Assembly (NCBI GenBank): GCA_943704525.1 | Contig: CALSCQ010002860.1 | Location: 1 to 35,684 of the forward strand | DNA length: 35,684 nucleotides | Direction: 5' to 3' | Source: Pigoraptor vietnamica | Taxonomy: Eukaryota; Opisthokonta; Filasterea | Shown: piece by piece, positions 23,530-32,626 of the stretch | How the letters are laid out: each line of letters begins with the position of its first letter | Numbering within the stretch: position 1 is the stretch's first letter | Made by a program: the position numbers and the translations under genes | Notes under the pieces: generated by a model | The model's input: the letters and a program-made list of their open reading frames with translations, nothing else | Databases searched by the model: none | Told to the model about the DNA's origin: nothing

Positions 23530-26500
23530 TCAGTCGAGCAGGCCCTGCGCCTGTGGATGGACGGGCTGTCCGGACGGCACCGGCCCGCCCGTCCCATTGT
23601 ACGGCTGGCCATACGGCGCCTGTGCCGGCGGCGGTTGCTGCGCATACGGCACTGGATGTCCCGACTGTGGAGGGTAAGAGCCCTGCGGCGGTGCATATCC
23701 GCCAGGTGCTCCGTACTGCGGGTAAGGCCCCTGCGCCGGATATTGGCCCTGTGGCGGGTAGTACCCTCCCGGTGCACCAACGGGGCCTCCAGCGAACTGG
23801 GGCTGCGCCGGCGGGACAAAGCCCTCCGCAACCCCCGGCGCGACCCAGTTGGGCGGTGCGCCGTGCGGTTGCCACTGCTGCGGCGGCGGCTGTCCCCATT
23901 GCTGCGCGGGCGGCTGGTTGGGCTGGAGGGGCACGGGTGCGGGCGCCTGCCACCCCTGTGCTGGCGGAGGGGCGAGCGTGTCCTGAGGAGGAACGTAGGG
24001 TGCGCCACCTTCCGGAGGCGGCACGGGCGGCGGGCGGTGCGACGGAATCGCCGGCATGCGCGCGCCCGACCCGCTTGGTAGCCGCTGGCGGCCGCACATG
24101 GCCTCGGCGGTTAGCGCGACGACGCTGTGGTGCGAAAATGAGTGTGAGGGTGCATGACGAAGAATAAAGACACAATGCGCTTGCTCAACGCAACGAACAA
24201 GCACGCATGCGTACCGGTACACGAGCTCGTACTGGAGCGGCGTCTGCACCATCGACGGACGGTTCCGGCGCATTGCAGCGATGACGTCAGGGATCGAGAC
24301 GCGGACTCCCCTACGGAGGGCGTCGATGACCAGGCACATGGCCATGAACGAGCCCGTCCGCCCGACACCCGCGCTGCAGTGCACGAGGAGCGGGTGGTCG
24401 GGCGATGCGCGCGCCGCCGCAAGGGCCTCGTTCACGAGCGTCACGAGGGAATCGAGCGTGGTGGGGACGCCATGGTCAGGCCACGCCGCATGCACGAACT
24501 GCACGACGTCGCGCGTCTCCCCTGTCCCGAGGTGCGTCATGCGAAACACTCGCCGCTCCGCAATGCCCCCGAACGCAGGCGTGCTCGGCTCGATGCAGGC
24601 AACCCCAATGTCGCCGTGCACCGCGGGCTCCGTGTCCGACGGCCAGTACCGGTGGCACTTGACCTTGAGCCCCTCCACCTCGGCCGTCAGCATGTAAATC
24701 TGCGGGCAGCGCACGTGCCACACCATCCACCAAAAGTCACCGACGGACGCCGCAAGCGGGCCCTGCGCCCCGATAAACCGCGGACCGCCAACCACAAGCC
24801 CCTCAAACGACGTCGCGTTGATGTAGCGCCCGTCGGGGAGGCGGACGCGCGCATTCTCGTACGGGCAAATGTCCCGGTAGCGGTTCTTCTCGGGAAACTG
24901 GCGCGCGCTCTCAAACGCCCCTTGCACTGCCGCCACGCCCGTCGGGCTGGCCTGCCACGCGCGGTCCTCCGCGCACAGACGTGCATACTCGCCCTGGAAG
25001 CTCGTCTGCGTCCCCGCAGAGCCGCTCGCGGCAAATCGTTCGTTGCGCAGCGCATCAAAGTGCGTCATGAAGTGCTCAGCAGCACCGCGAGGGCCATCGG
25101 GGTCGATCTCCGACGGTGCCGCAGACACGGCCAGCGACTTCATTGCCGCCGCAAGGGCCGCGGCGGTGCGCGCAGACTCCTCCCGCGCACGCGCCTCCGC
25201 AGCCGCCGCGTCCCTTGCACGCCGTTCGGCCTCTTCCCTCTCGCGCTGGCGGCGCGCGATGCCCTCCTTCAGCACAGCGACGCGCGTCTCCACGTCTCCG
25301 ATCGCCGCAGCGAGGTCGGCGTAGAAATCGGCGCCCTGCGAGGCAAGGGCCTGCAGCCGCGTGAAGCGCACGTGCGATGCGGCAATGGCGGCCTGCACCT
25401 TCGCACGGTCTGACTTGGACGCGGACGCCTTCCGCATCTCCACGAGCGACGCGTTCGAGGTCGCAATCGTGTTCAGCAGCGCGGCCTGCTCGGCGACGTT
25501 CGCCTTGAGCTGCTTTTCCGGCGCTTCGTACTTGCGCAGCTGATCCGCAAAAATGCGCGCGACCGCGTCGGCGTCGTTGAAGCAAAACGCAATGTGCGGC
25601 GTCACGTTCTCGGCCTGCTGCAACCGGCGGACGTCCGCCAGGGCCGCGTGCCGCTGCGATGCCAGCGAGTTCGCCTGGTCCACGAGCGCACGCAGCGCGA
25701 CCGCCGCCCGCTCCTCCTCCTCGGACCCCTCCGTCAAGAGGTCCCGCTTCGGCATTAGTGCCTGCACGGCCGCCGCGCCCGACGACAGGGCTTCCACGTG
25801 CAGGCGAATCTCACCAAACCCGCGCCGGAGCTCCGCGTCGCGTGCCGCCGCCTGCGCGTGGGCCGCGCGCAAATCGGCGCATTCCTTCGCGGCTTCTTCC
25901 ACGCCCGACACCTGCACGTCGCGGTCGTCCGCCGCCAGCTCGGCAACCGCCCCTTCCACAGCATCGAGCCGCTTTAGCGCCTCCGCCGCAGTCGCCGCAA
26001 TCGAAGACAGCCGACTTTCAAACGCCATCGCGCCGCCGCCACTCTTCGTTGCGTCAATTGCCTTCAGGATGTCGTCGGACATGGAGGTGTCGGCTACCTT
26101 TGCGCGGTCGATGGCGTCCGGCAGGCCCATCGCGCCGAGCGTGCGGGCCAGCTCCTTGTCCGCCGCCTCCTGCGCCTCCCCCATGCGGCGCACGACCGTC
26201 GCAACAGACTCGTCAAACTTGGACACGTCCTCGAGAGCCTTGATGGGGAGGAGGCGCGCAAACAGCGTGGGCTGTGCGCCGCCGGGAAAGGTGGCCGGCC
26301 GCGCGAGCTCCATCGCAGGTATCTCCTTGAGCGAGTCAAGCGCGGGGATTGCCTCGTGGTAGACGACGTCGTTGTCCTTCTCCGCGACCTCCAGCTTCTG
26401 CAGCACGAGCGCGTGGTTCTTCGACAGCGCCTCCGAGATGCCCGGGGGGAGCCCCTTGACGAGAAGCATGGCATCCTGCGCCAGCGCCAGCGCACGCCGA

Positions 26501-27706
26501 TTGCGCGCCACCTGCTCGCCGTACCGCTCGTTCTTCTTGCACGAGAGCGACGCGTAAAAGTGCATGACGCTGCGAAAGTGGACCGCCTTGGCCTTGGCCA
26601 TCTGCGACCACGCGGCCTTCATCGCATCCAGCATCGATATCGACGTCAGCAGCCGGTGCACCTCGTCGTAGAGGCTGCACAGGCGCGAGCTGATCTGCGC
26701 AATCGTGGAGAAGCGCTCGTTGTTGCGCACCGCCTTCTCCCAGTAGCACTCCTGAGCTTGCGCCTGCGGGTATTGCCGTCGCTTAGACACACGCAGTTGG
26801 TGGGCATTGCAACAAATCCCAGACGACTACGTATTATAACACATGCATTGGAGATCTACGCGCACACACGCATGCACGGCGCTCTTCGACGCACCGTCAT
26901 CAGCGCAATTAGCATCGTTAGGGAGTCGCGCCCCATGTCCTTCGTCGGCGCGTGCATGAACGCCTCGTTCAGTCGCTCAAACGCACCAGCCGACGCCTCA
27001 AAGCCGTTGCAGGCGCGCTTGGCTCCCTCTTCACTGGCCCTGTGACGCAGCCGCACACGACGCTGGTGAGTGCGAATTCCCACGGATGACTATGCCTCAC
27101 GCCGCGGCGCACCCACCTATCCTGCAAGGACGCAATGGACGACATGGCGGCGGCATAGTTGAAGAGAACGCACGCCTTCTCGTAGGCGATGCTGTGCTGC
27201 GTCACTGTCTTGCCCGTGTAGAGGTCCGTCCACGTGAACCCTAGCCGGATGCCATTCTCGCCGCACGGAAAGCGCGACTCAACGGCCGAGAGCTCGCCGA
27301 TATAACGCAGCATGGCTTGCCTGCGGGCGAATATGAGTCAGCAAATTGACGCGCACACAAACAAACGGCTCGCAAACATTGCCAAGACGCAGCCAAACCC
27401 ACCGCGCTCCCTCATCCTGCGCACCGTTGCGGCACTCGTTGCTTAGGGTCTGCAGCTTGCTAATGTCAGCGGCGTAATCCCGAGGGTCGTAGCCGTACTC
27501 ATTCTCGATGTGCCTACGCAACAAAGGCAGCGTCAAACGGCAGCAAACACATCAACAGCAAAGTACCGACCGCAAAGCCACGCACAAACACGACTCATAC
27601 ACAGCGCGCGGCACAACGGGGCCGATACGCACGCCTTGAACGCGGGACCAAAGTCGACGGGCTTGCTCGCCTTGCCCTTGAGGGCAATCATCTCGGCAAA
27701 CGGCAT
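23530..27706 (-). CDS. HD-PTP/ALIX-like protein: BRO1 domain, V domain, tyrosine phosphatase, proline-rich tail; 6 exons, about 1225 aa
   Basis: BRO1 proteins bind ESCRT-III at endosomes; the HD-PTP (PTPN23) branch also carries a phosphatase domain. Exons in coding order are 27706-27633, 27513-27403, 27320-27117, 27039-26895, 26763-24215 and 24124-23530, with five GT-AG introns in phase. The BRO1 domain (1 to about 340) shows FTWTDLYTG, YEKACVLFNYAAAMS, AQAQECYWEKA and EKDNDVVYHEAIPALDSL. A helical V domain runs to about 740. The phosphatase domain (about 746-1028) has KNRYRDICPYENARV, a WPDHGVP loop (D941), the P-loop HCSAGVGRTG (C974) and Q-loop QTPLQYEL, so all catalytic elements are present. 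The tail is rich in Pro, Gln, Gly and Tyr (APPQGSYPPQ), as in ALIX. In animal HD-PTP the proline-rich part precedes the phosphatase and the WPD and P-loop are altered. The last intron (24125-24214) is 90 nt with no stop, so retention would insert 30 residues in frame. Confidence 0.9.
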
Positions 27707-27969
27707 CTTTGCGCAAACCACGCGTGCGGCGCGGCGTCCCCCGCCGTCCGCGCCCCACCCACACCCAAGCCACCCGCGCTCCTCTCAAGCACTGCGCAGT
27801 CACACGCTGTCACGTGGGTGGGCTCTCAGCAAAACGCTGTTGAAGAGACATCTGAAACGGCGAAAACAAAAAAATAACATTGGGTGGTTCTCGATAAAAC
27901 TACCGACATCTCGCTAACATTATCGTAACTATTTTAGGCATTTGACGCGGCTTCATGCCCCAAAAGTAG

Positions 27970-28056
27970 AAATGGAGCCATGTCTTCCATTTTAGGCGCT
28001 GATTATACTTTATTTTCCACAAGTAGGAAAAGGGTACCCATTTCTTCCATTTTAGG
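27970..28056. repeat. Degenerate 60-bp tandem duplication in AT-rich island
   Basis: The phrase TCTTCCATTTTAGG ends two units whose cores start at 27980 and 28040, with AAGTAG shortly before each. A third partial match (CTATTTTAGGC) lies near 27930. In the first unit AAATGGA (27970-27976) can pair with TCCATTT (27986-27992). Origin unknown; a decayed mobile element is possible. Confidence 0.6.
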
Positions 28057-28402
28057 ACACACCAGAGGTTGCGCCATTGCTGATTGGTCGTTTTGTGCGC
28101 GCGACTTCGACTTTCTCGGCTTACCTTCGACGGGCCCTTTTAATTCGCATGCGTCGAATTTTTGCAATTTTTTGGAGGATTTCTCAAATCAGAATTGGAA
28201 AGTACGCTCGTCATCACTGGAAGGGGTCCACCCGTGCGCTTGAATTGAAAAATTAATCAAAAATGTCTCTAACTACATCAAATTCAAATTAAAGTGTGAG
28301 TTACCATCAGCATCAACGGGGTTGTCCCCCACACACTATTGCTTCTGCTTCGAGAAAGTCGGCCGTGCCCTCGCACACCACGCATACAATAGGAGCCAAT
28401 GG

Positions 28403-28433
28403 ACACACGCACACGCACACGCACACGCACACC
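28403..28433. repeat. CACACG/CA microsatellite
   Basis: A short run of CACACG units about 210 bp upstream of the start at 28642. Confidence 0.85.
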
Positions 28434-28641
28434 TTATTCGCACTCCATTCTTCTCGTGCACTCAGCCATTCGCTGCGGTCACCACCTTTTTTGATTTCGC
28501 TGCCTCTGACAGTTGGCCCCACATCCGCACTTTCGCTCGCGCCGACTGCGTCCTCCACGTGCTCGCTCCCCAGCAGCCCGGCGCAATTCGTGCGCAGAAA
28601 TGATGCCGCGTATGTAATCGGCCTGCGTGGCGCAGTTCGCC

Positions 28642-29559
28642 ATGGCTGTCATGTGGACGTACTTTGCCGCCGTGTACCCGGTCCTCGTGCTCGGCGTGTG
28701 GGGATGCCTCCTCGCGATTGTCCTCATGATGCTGCGCGAGATGGTCGGCGTGCCCCTCTCCGTGTGGGTCCAGTACCAGATGCACGTCCTCAACAGCGCC
28801 GTCGCTCGTCGCGTCGCCAAGGAAGTCGCGGCGTACGACATTTTTGACGACCGTCGACTCCCTTCGGCCCCGGCAACGCCCAAAGCGGTGGCCGACGACG
28901 CGCGCGCGCCGCCGCTCACCCGGTTCTCGTCGGTGTCGTCGGCATGCAGCTGTTGTGGTGCGACAGTGCAGATGCCGGTGGGTGCGCTGGTCCCTGGCAC
29001 ACATGTGCGCAGCAAGACGCCGTCCCCGCAGCCGTGCCGCCGCGCGACTGATCCCGTCGTGGTGCGCGGACCGGAGGATTGGATGCTCGTCAAGGCAGCG
29101 GCCGCCCCGGAATGCCCAGAGTCCGACCGCCGCGTGGTGCAGCTGGTGGCGCAGCACTCGCACGCGGCGCACCTCGTCGCCCAGCACTCTTTTGACGAGA
29201 CTATTTTGAACGGCGACGGAGGGTCCGCCAGCTCAAACTCTGCCGTGGCGCGCCGCCGCGCCTCTTCCTCTGCGCTCAGCTGTTCGACGGCCGCGTCCTC
29301 TGCCATGCGCCGTCGCCGCAACGACAGCGTGAGCAGCGGCGCGCGCAGCGGGGGCTCTGACCACAGCAGCGACCCCAACGAGCGGTCGTCGGACGAGAGC
29401 AGCCGCCGGGAGGCGTCGAACCCCAAGGCGCGCGAGTCCGGCAGGCGCAAGGTGAAGCGCGTGCTGGCCAAGCTGTTTGGGGAGTCGATCACCAAGTCGA
29501 AGCGGTCGCGGTCGATGAACAGCCTCGATTCGATCGGCTCCCACCACGAGAATGGCTGA
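28642..29559 (+). CDS. Membrane-anchored Ser/Arg-rich protein of unknown function, 305 aa
   Basis: I do not recognise this protein. The single exon starts at an ATG in good context (GCC ATG G). Residues about 3-31 are strongly hydrophobic (YPVLVLGVWGCLLAIVLMML) and look like a signal anchor or uncleaved transmembrane helix, followed by a helical stretch (NSAVARRVAKEVAAYDIF). The remainder is probably disordered and rich in Ser, Arg and Ala, with a CSCCGA cysteine cluster, an internal echo (LVAQHSHAAHLVAQHS), many SxS/RxxS sites, and a polybasic amphipathic segment near the end (RRKVKRVLAKLFGESITKSK). It ends 96 bp from the TRDMT1 stop, tail to tail. Codon usage matches neighbouring genes, which supports coding. 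The antisense frame at 28479-29582 is taken as a shadow. A membrane tether with a regulated cytosolic tail is a guess. Confidence 0.65.
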   Translation: MAVMWTYFAAVYPVLVLGVWGCLLAIVLMMLREMVGVPLSVWVQYQMHVLNSAVARRVAKEVAAYDIFDDRRLPSAPATPKAVADDARAPPLTRFSSVSSACSCCGATVQMPVGALVPGTHVRSKTPSPQPCRRATDPVVVRGPEDWMLVKAAAAPECPESDRRVVQLVAQHSHAAHLVAQHSFDETILNGDGGSASSNSAVARRRASSSALSCSTAASSAMRRRRNDSVSSGARSGGSDHSSDPNERSSDESSRREASNPKARESGRRKVKRVLAKLFGESITKSKRSRSMNSLDSIGSHHENG

Positions 29560-29655
29560 GACTGACGGGCAGTTGGCTGCAACTTCCGATCTGACGCCTT
29601 CGATGCCGTGACGGCTTCAAGTCGCTAATACCACGCCACACATGCGCGTGTCGCT

Positions 29656-31754
29656 TTAGCCCGTCTCCGCCGGCGCCGGCGCGACAAGGTGTTTAATGAG
29701 GCGTGCGACCACGACCACGTTAAGGCTGTTGCCGAGCACTCGGTAGCACTGGCGCGGCGTGAGACCCGGCGGAAAGGAAAAGTCCGCGGGAAACCCCTGG
29801 ACGTTCGCGACCTCCCGCGGCGTGAGATAGCGCAGCCGCAGCGCCAGCAGCGGGCATTCGTCGGCCTCGTGTGGCGGTGCGGGCGCACGTTCACCCCCCT
29901 CACTTCTGGGTGCGTCCGCTGCCCCATCCGCATCGCTCGGTTTACGCGATGGCGACGAACGACGCTTTTTGCGCGGCGGGGCGCTCTCTGCACGCTCACG
30001 CTCGCCGCGGTCGTCTTCGGCGTCGCTGTGACGCTCGTCGCTGGGTGCCGGACGCACTCCGTCGCGCCCAAAGGCCGCCTCATGCTGGCGCCACAGCTGG
30101 TCGTGTTCCTGCGCGGCGCGAGTTGTGCTGAGCCGCGCGCCTTTCTTTTTTGTTTAGAGGGCCGTATGATTTGAACGTACCTCGCGCGTGCCCTGCGGCT
30201 GGAGCACCGACCCAGTGCCCTCGACGTAGTGGCCGTAACTGCGATCAACAATAGTTGTGTATGCGAATGAACAGAGAAGAAACGGAAGCGGCGGTTGCGC
30301 ACATCAACGGCACTTCAGAATAGCCCTGTGCGCTACAAGAAACGGAAGCGGCGGTTGCGCACATCAACGGCACTTCAGAATAGCCCTGTGCGCTACAAGA
30401 AACGGAAGCGGCGGTTGCGCACATCAAGGGCACTTCAGAATAGCCCTGTGCGCTACAAGAAACGGAAGCGGCGGTTGCGCACATCAACGGCACTTCAGAA
30501 TAGCCCTGTGCGCTACTGGTGCGGCCAGCTGCTACGGCTGGGCGTTACTGCGCGTGCAATGCATGCGTGGCACTTACGCTTTCGTGAAACAGCACGACCG
30601 GGTGCTCTGCGGCGTCACAATGTCTGCAGTGGCATGCAAGGCGTACAAACTTAGAGAAGCACGGGTTCCGTTCCCCTCGCAAACGCCCACGCCCCACTCA
30701 CCAAAAAGTGCCCCTGAGCGACACACGGTCTTTGCGGGAACGGCACACGCGTCGATAAGGGCAGCGTCAGCCGAAGGGTCGAGATAGTTCGCAATGGGAG
30801 CGCACGGGACCTCGCCGGGCGGTGGGAATGGGGGCTGCTCGATGGGTGTGCGCCGTGCGAGGAGAAAGAACCTGCAATGCATGCGCAGAAACGCGCGCAC
30901 GCACCGATGGCCAACACACAAGTGAGGAGACAGTGGGCAATCGAGTCAAAACACTAACAAGCCATCAAGACCCTTTTCACCATCTGAGCCTCAGACCTCA
31001 AGACGGCATTAGGCGCGCGCAGTGCACCTTAATCGCGAGTTGGGGATGCCGATCTGCGCGGGCGTGATAAGGCTCTCCGTGTGATGAAAGCCGCACTCGT
31101 CGAGCGTGCGAACGAGGAGGCCGTGCGTCGCCGACGTCTCAAAGCCAGCGACGTTCTCCACGAGAATGTAGCTGCGTTGCTCAAAAACAACAGCGACCTC
31201 GTCACTTTGCGCCCCAGCGCGCAATCACACGTGTACGGCACGCCCCTGAGACGCACCTGGGTGGGTGCTGCATCTTCGGGAGAACGGCGAGGAGATGAAG
31301 AAAGCTCTTCGTGCGCGCGTCTTCGTTGTCGCGCTTATTGCCGACGCGCGTGAACGGCTGGCACGGCGGCGACATCAGCCACATGTCGCCGCGCAAAGCG
31401 TCGTAGTCTCGCACGGAAAGCGCTTCGATGTTGCGCTGACGAAGGCGCGTTCGCTCGGGGTCGAAATTGTGAGCGTACACTGCATTGGCCGTCGTGTTGA
31501 TGTCAAACGCAGCCACGACTGTTGCCAGCACGCCCGACAGACGCAGGGCCGAGTGCTGCGGATACGAGTGCACGTCATTGTGGGCGAATGCTGACGACGC
31601 ATGCCACGTTTAAGTAGGGAGGCCCTGCCACGCACATTCACTCTGCACGCATCGCACACGCGTTGAAAACTGCGTGCGCACACACCATTCCGCCAATGCC
31701 GCTGTAGAACTCAAGCACGCGCAGTGACGCCGCGTCCGCACCCTGCCCTGCCAT
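29656..31754 (-). CDS. TRDMT1: TRDMT1/DNMT2 tRNA (cytosine-5) methyltransferase, 7 exons, about 412 aa
   Basis: DNMT2 enzymes methylate C38 of tRNA-Asp and a few other tRNAs using S-adenosylmethionine. Exons in coding order are 31754-31686, 31555-31257, 31171-31028, 30871-30702, 30623-30578, 30238-30181 and 30108-29656; all six introns are GT-AG and phases agree. Motif I is LEFYSGIGGM (residues 14-23). Motif IV is the DNMT2-type PPCQPFTR with catalytic C88. Motif VI is VENVAGFE (E128). IPNSRLR and the diagnostic CFT tripeptide (239-241) follow, then YGHYVEGTGSVLQ and the C-terminal LTPREVANVQGFP and YRVLGNSLNVVVVARLI. Compared with human DNMT2, a hydrophilic insert of roughly 60 aa lies at about 270-345 and contains RKKRRSSPSRK, a possible nuclear signal. 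Intron 5 (30239-30577) holds a four-copy 60-bp minisatellite. The start is the only ATG ahead of motif I. It shares a 244-bp divergent promoter with the unknown gene at 31999. Confidence 0.93.
30277..30516. repeat. 60-bp minisatellite, 4 copies, in TRDMT1 intron 5
   Basis: Four nearly identical units of exactly 60 bp follow one another; I find only one substitution in the inner copies (near 30428, CAACGG to CAAGGG). Each unit contains CGGTTGCGCACATCAACGG and GCCCTGTGCGCTAC. The period is a multiple of three and several frames stay open on both strands, which creates apparent 20-residue repeat proteins that I regard as artefacts. Near identity points to recent expansion or ongoing conversion. 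Confidence 0.95.
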
Positions 31755-31998
31755 TCTGCTCGAATTGCCGCTTACGTCTGGCACTTTACGCTCAGATGGC
31801 GAGATGAACGGCGCTGTAATCGCTGGCTTGCAAGGGCCGAGTTAGAGCCCTTGCTGGCTTGACTTGGAAGCGTGCAGTGGGGTGTAACATGTAACAGGCG
31901 CCAACTGAAAGGGCGCCAACTGAAAGGGCGCCAAACCCCGTTTATGTGCGCAACGGCGCAGTTATTACACGGCGTTGTGCGTCTGGCCACTCACTCAC
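31755..31998. promoter_or_regulatory. Divergent promoter between TRDMT1 and the unknown 8-exon gene
   Basis: These 244 bp hold two tandem 15-bp units GGCGCCAACTGAAAG (31897-31911, 31912-31926) and a third GGCGCCAAA (31927-31935). Read on the minus strand they are TTGGCGCC boxes, the third being TTTGGCGC, a full match to the E2F pattern TTTSSCGC. At about 31938-31955 the minus strand reads GTTGCGCACATAAACGG, nearly the same as part of the 60-bp minisatellite in TRDMT1 intron 5. Confidence 0.6.
31897..31935 (-). promoter_or_regulatory. Three tandem E2F-like sites
   Basis: GGCGCC cores are spaced exactly 15 bp apart, and the last forms TTTGGCGCC on the minus strand. The 15-bp spacing (about one and a half helical turns) and direct repetition argue against chance. 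Binding is inferred. Confidence 0.5.
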
Positions 31999-32533
31999 AT
32001 GGATCGCTTTGCGTTTCTCGCGGCCATGCCATGGCTGCGTCGCGTGGAAGACGCCCTCGTGCTCGATGAGGGCGCGGCCATCGGTGGACCCGTAGGAACT
32101 GGAGCGGCGCCTGCCTCGCTGCACGCACGCGAGGCGGCGGCGCAGGCGTTTGTTGAGCGCGCCCTTCGTGCGCTTGTGCGAGAGTCCGAGGCGGCAGAGG
32201 GCCGTCGCGAGGAGAGCGGCGACTGCGTCATGTCTGCGTCACAACCGCAGCCGGCGTTTGCGGATGCTGCGCGCGGCGTGTTCGCAGGGCGCGCGTGCTT
32301 CACTCTCCCGCCAAGCGAAGGGCCGCCGCGCGTGCTCTTCTTCGCGTGCAACAACGCCGGCGAAGATCCCGCGGAGATGGTGAGCTATTTTGTAACTAGG
32401 GCAGTGACGGCAGACTCTCTTCATTCACCCGTTATACTGCTGCAATTGGCGCAGGCACTTGAGCTTGTCGAGGCGGCGCTCGTGGGTGGCGAGTGAGTGC
32501 TTGCGTGTGTGTATGTGTGGTGTGTGTGTGTGT

Positions 32534-32572
<39 letters not shown>

Positions 32573-32586
32573 GTGTGTGGGTGTGT

Positions 32587-32626
<40 letters not shown>

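Larger units (their letters stand above)
27707..28641. promoter_or_regulatory. Divergent intergenic region with AT-rich island
   Basis: These 935 bp separate the HD-PTP-like gene from the gene at 28642. About 27840-28300 is clearly more AT-rich than the rest of the window. An inverted CCAAT box (CTGATTGG, 28080-28087) lies within it and another CCAAT occurs at 28396-28400. A 60-bp-period duplication and a CA tract are listed separately. An open frame at 27980-28243 (87 codons) contains the duplication and resembles no family I know. I do not call it a gene. Confidence 0.55.

Noticed and set aside
24154-25413. Plus-strand open frame of 419 codons
   Set aside because: Antisense to the V and phosphatase domains of the HD-PTP-like gene; no domain of its own.
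28591-28641. Upstream mini-exon for the 28642 gene (ATGATGCCGC then GTATGT...GCAG)
   Set aside because: The implied intron would be only about 25 nt, far shorter than any other here.
28479-29582. Minus-strand open frame of 367 codons
   Set aside because: Overlaps the plus gene at 28642, which has a clean transmembrane start. The antisense product is Arg/Thr-rich and featureless. This is the least certain of the shadow calls.
30277-30516. CRISPR-like array
   Set aside because: The whole 60-bp unit is repeated with no variable spacers, and the host is a eukaryotic intron.
30245-30787. Repeat proteins with a 20-residue period on both strands
   Set aside because: They are translations of the 60-bp minisatellite in TRDMT1 intron 5; flanking exons show the stretch is intronic.
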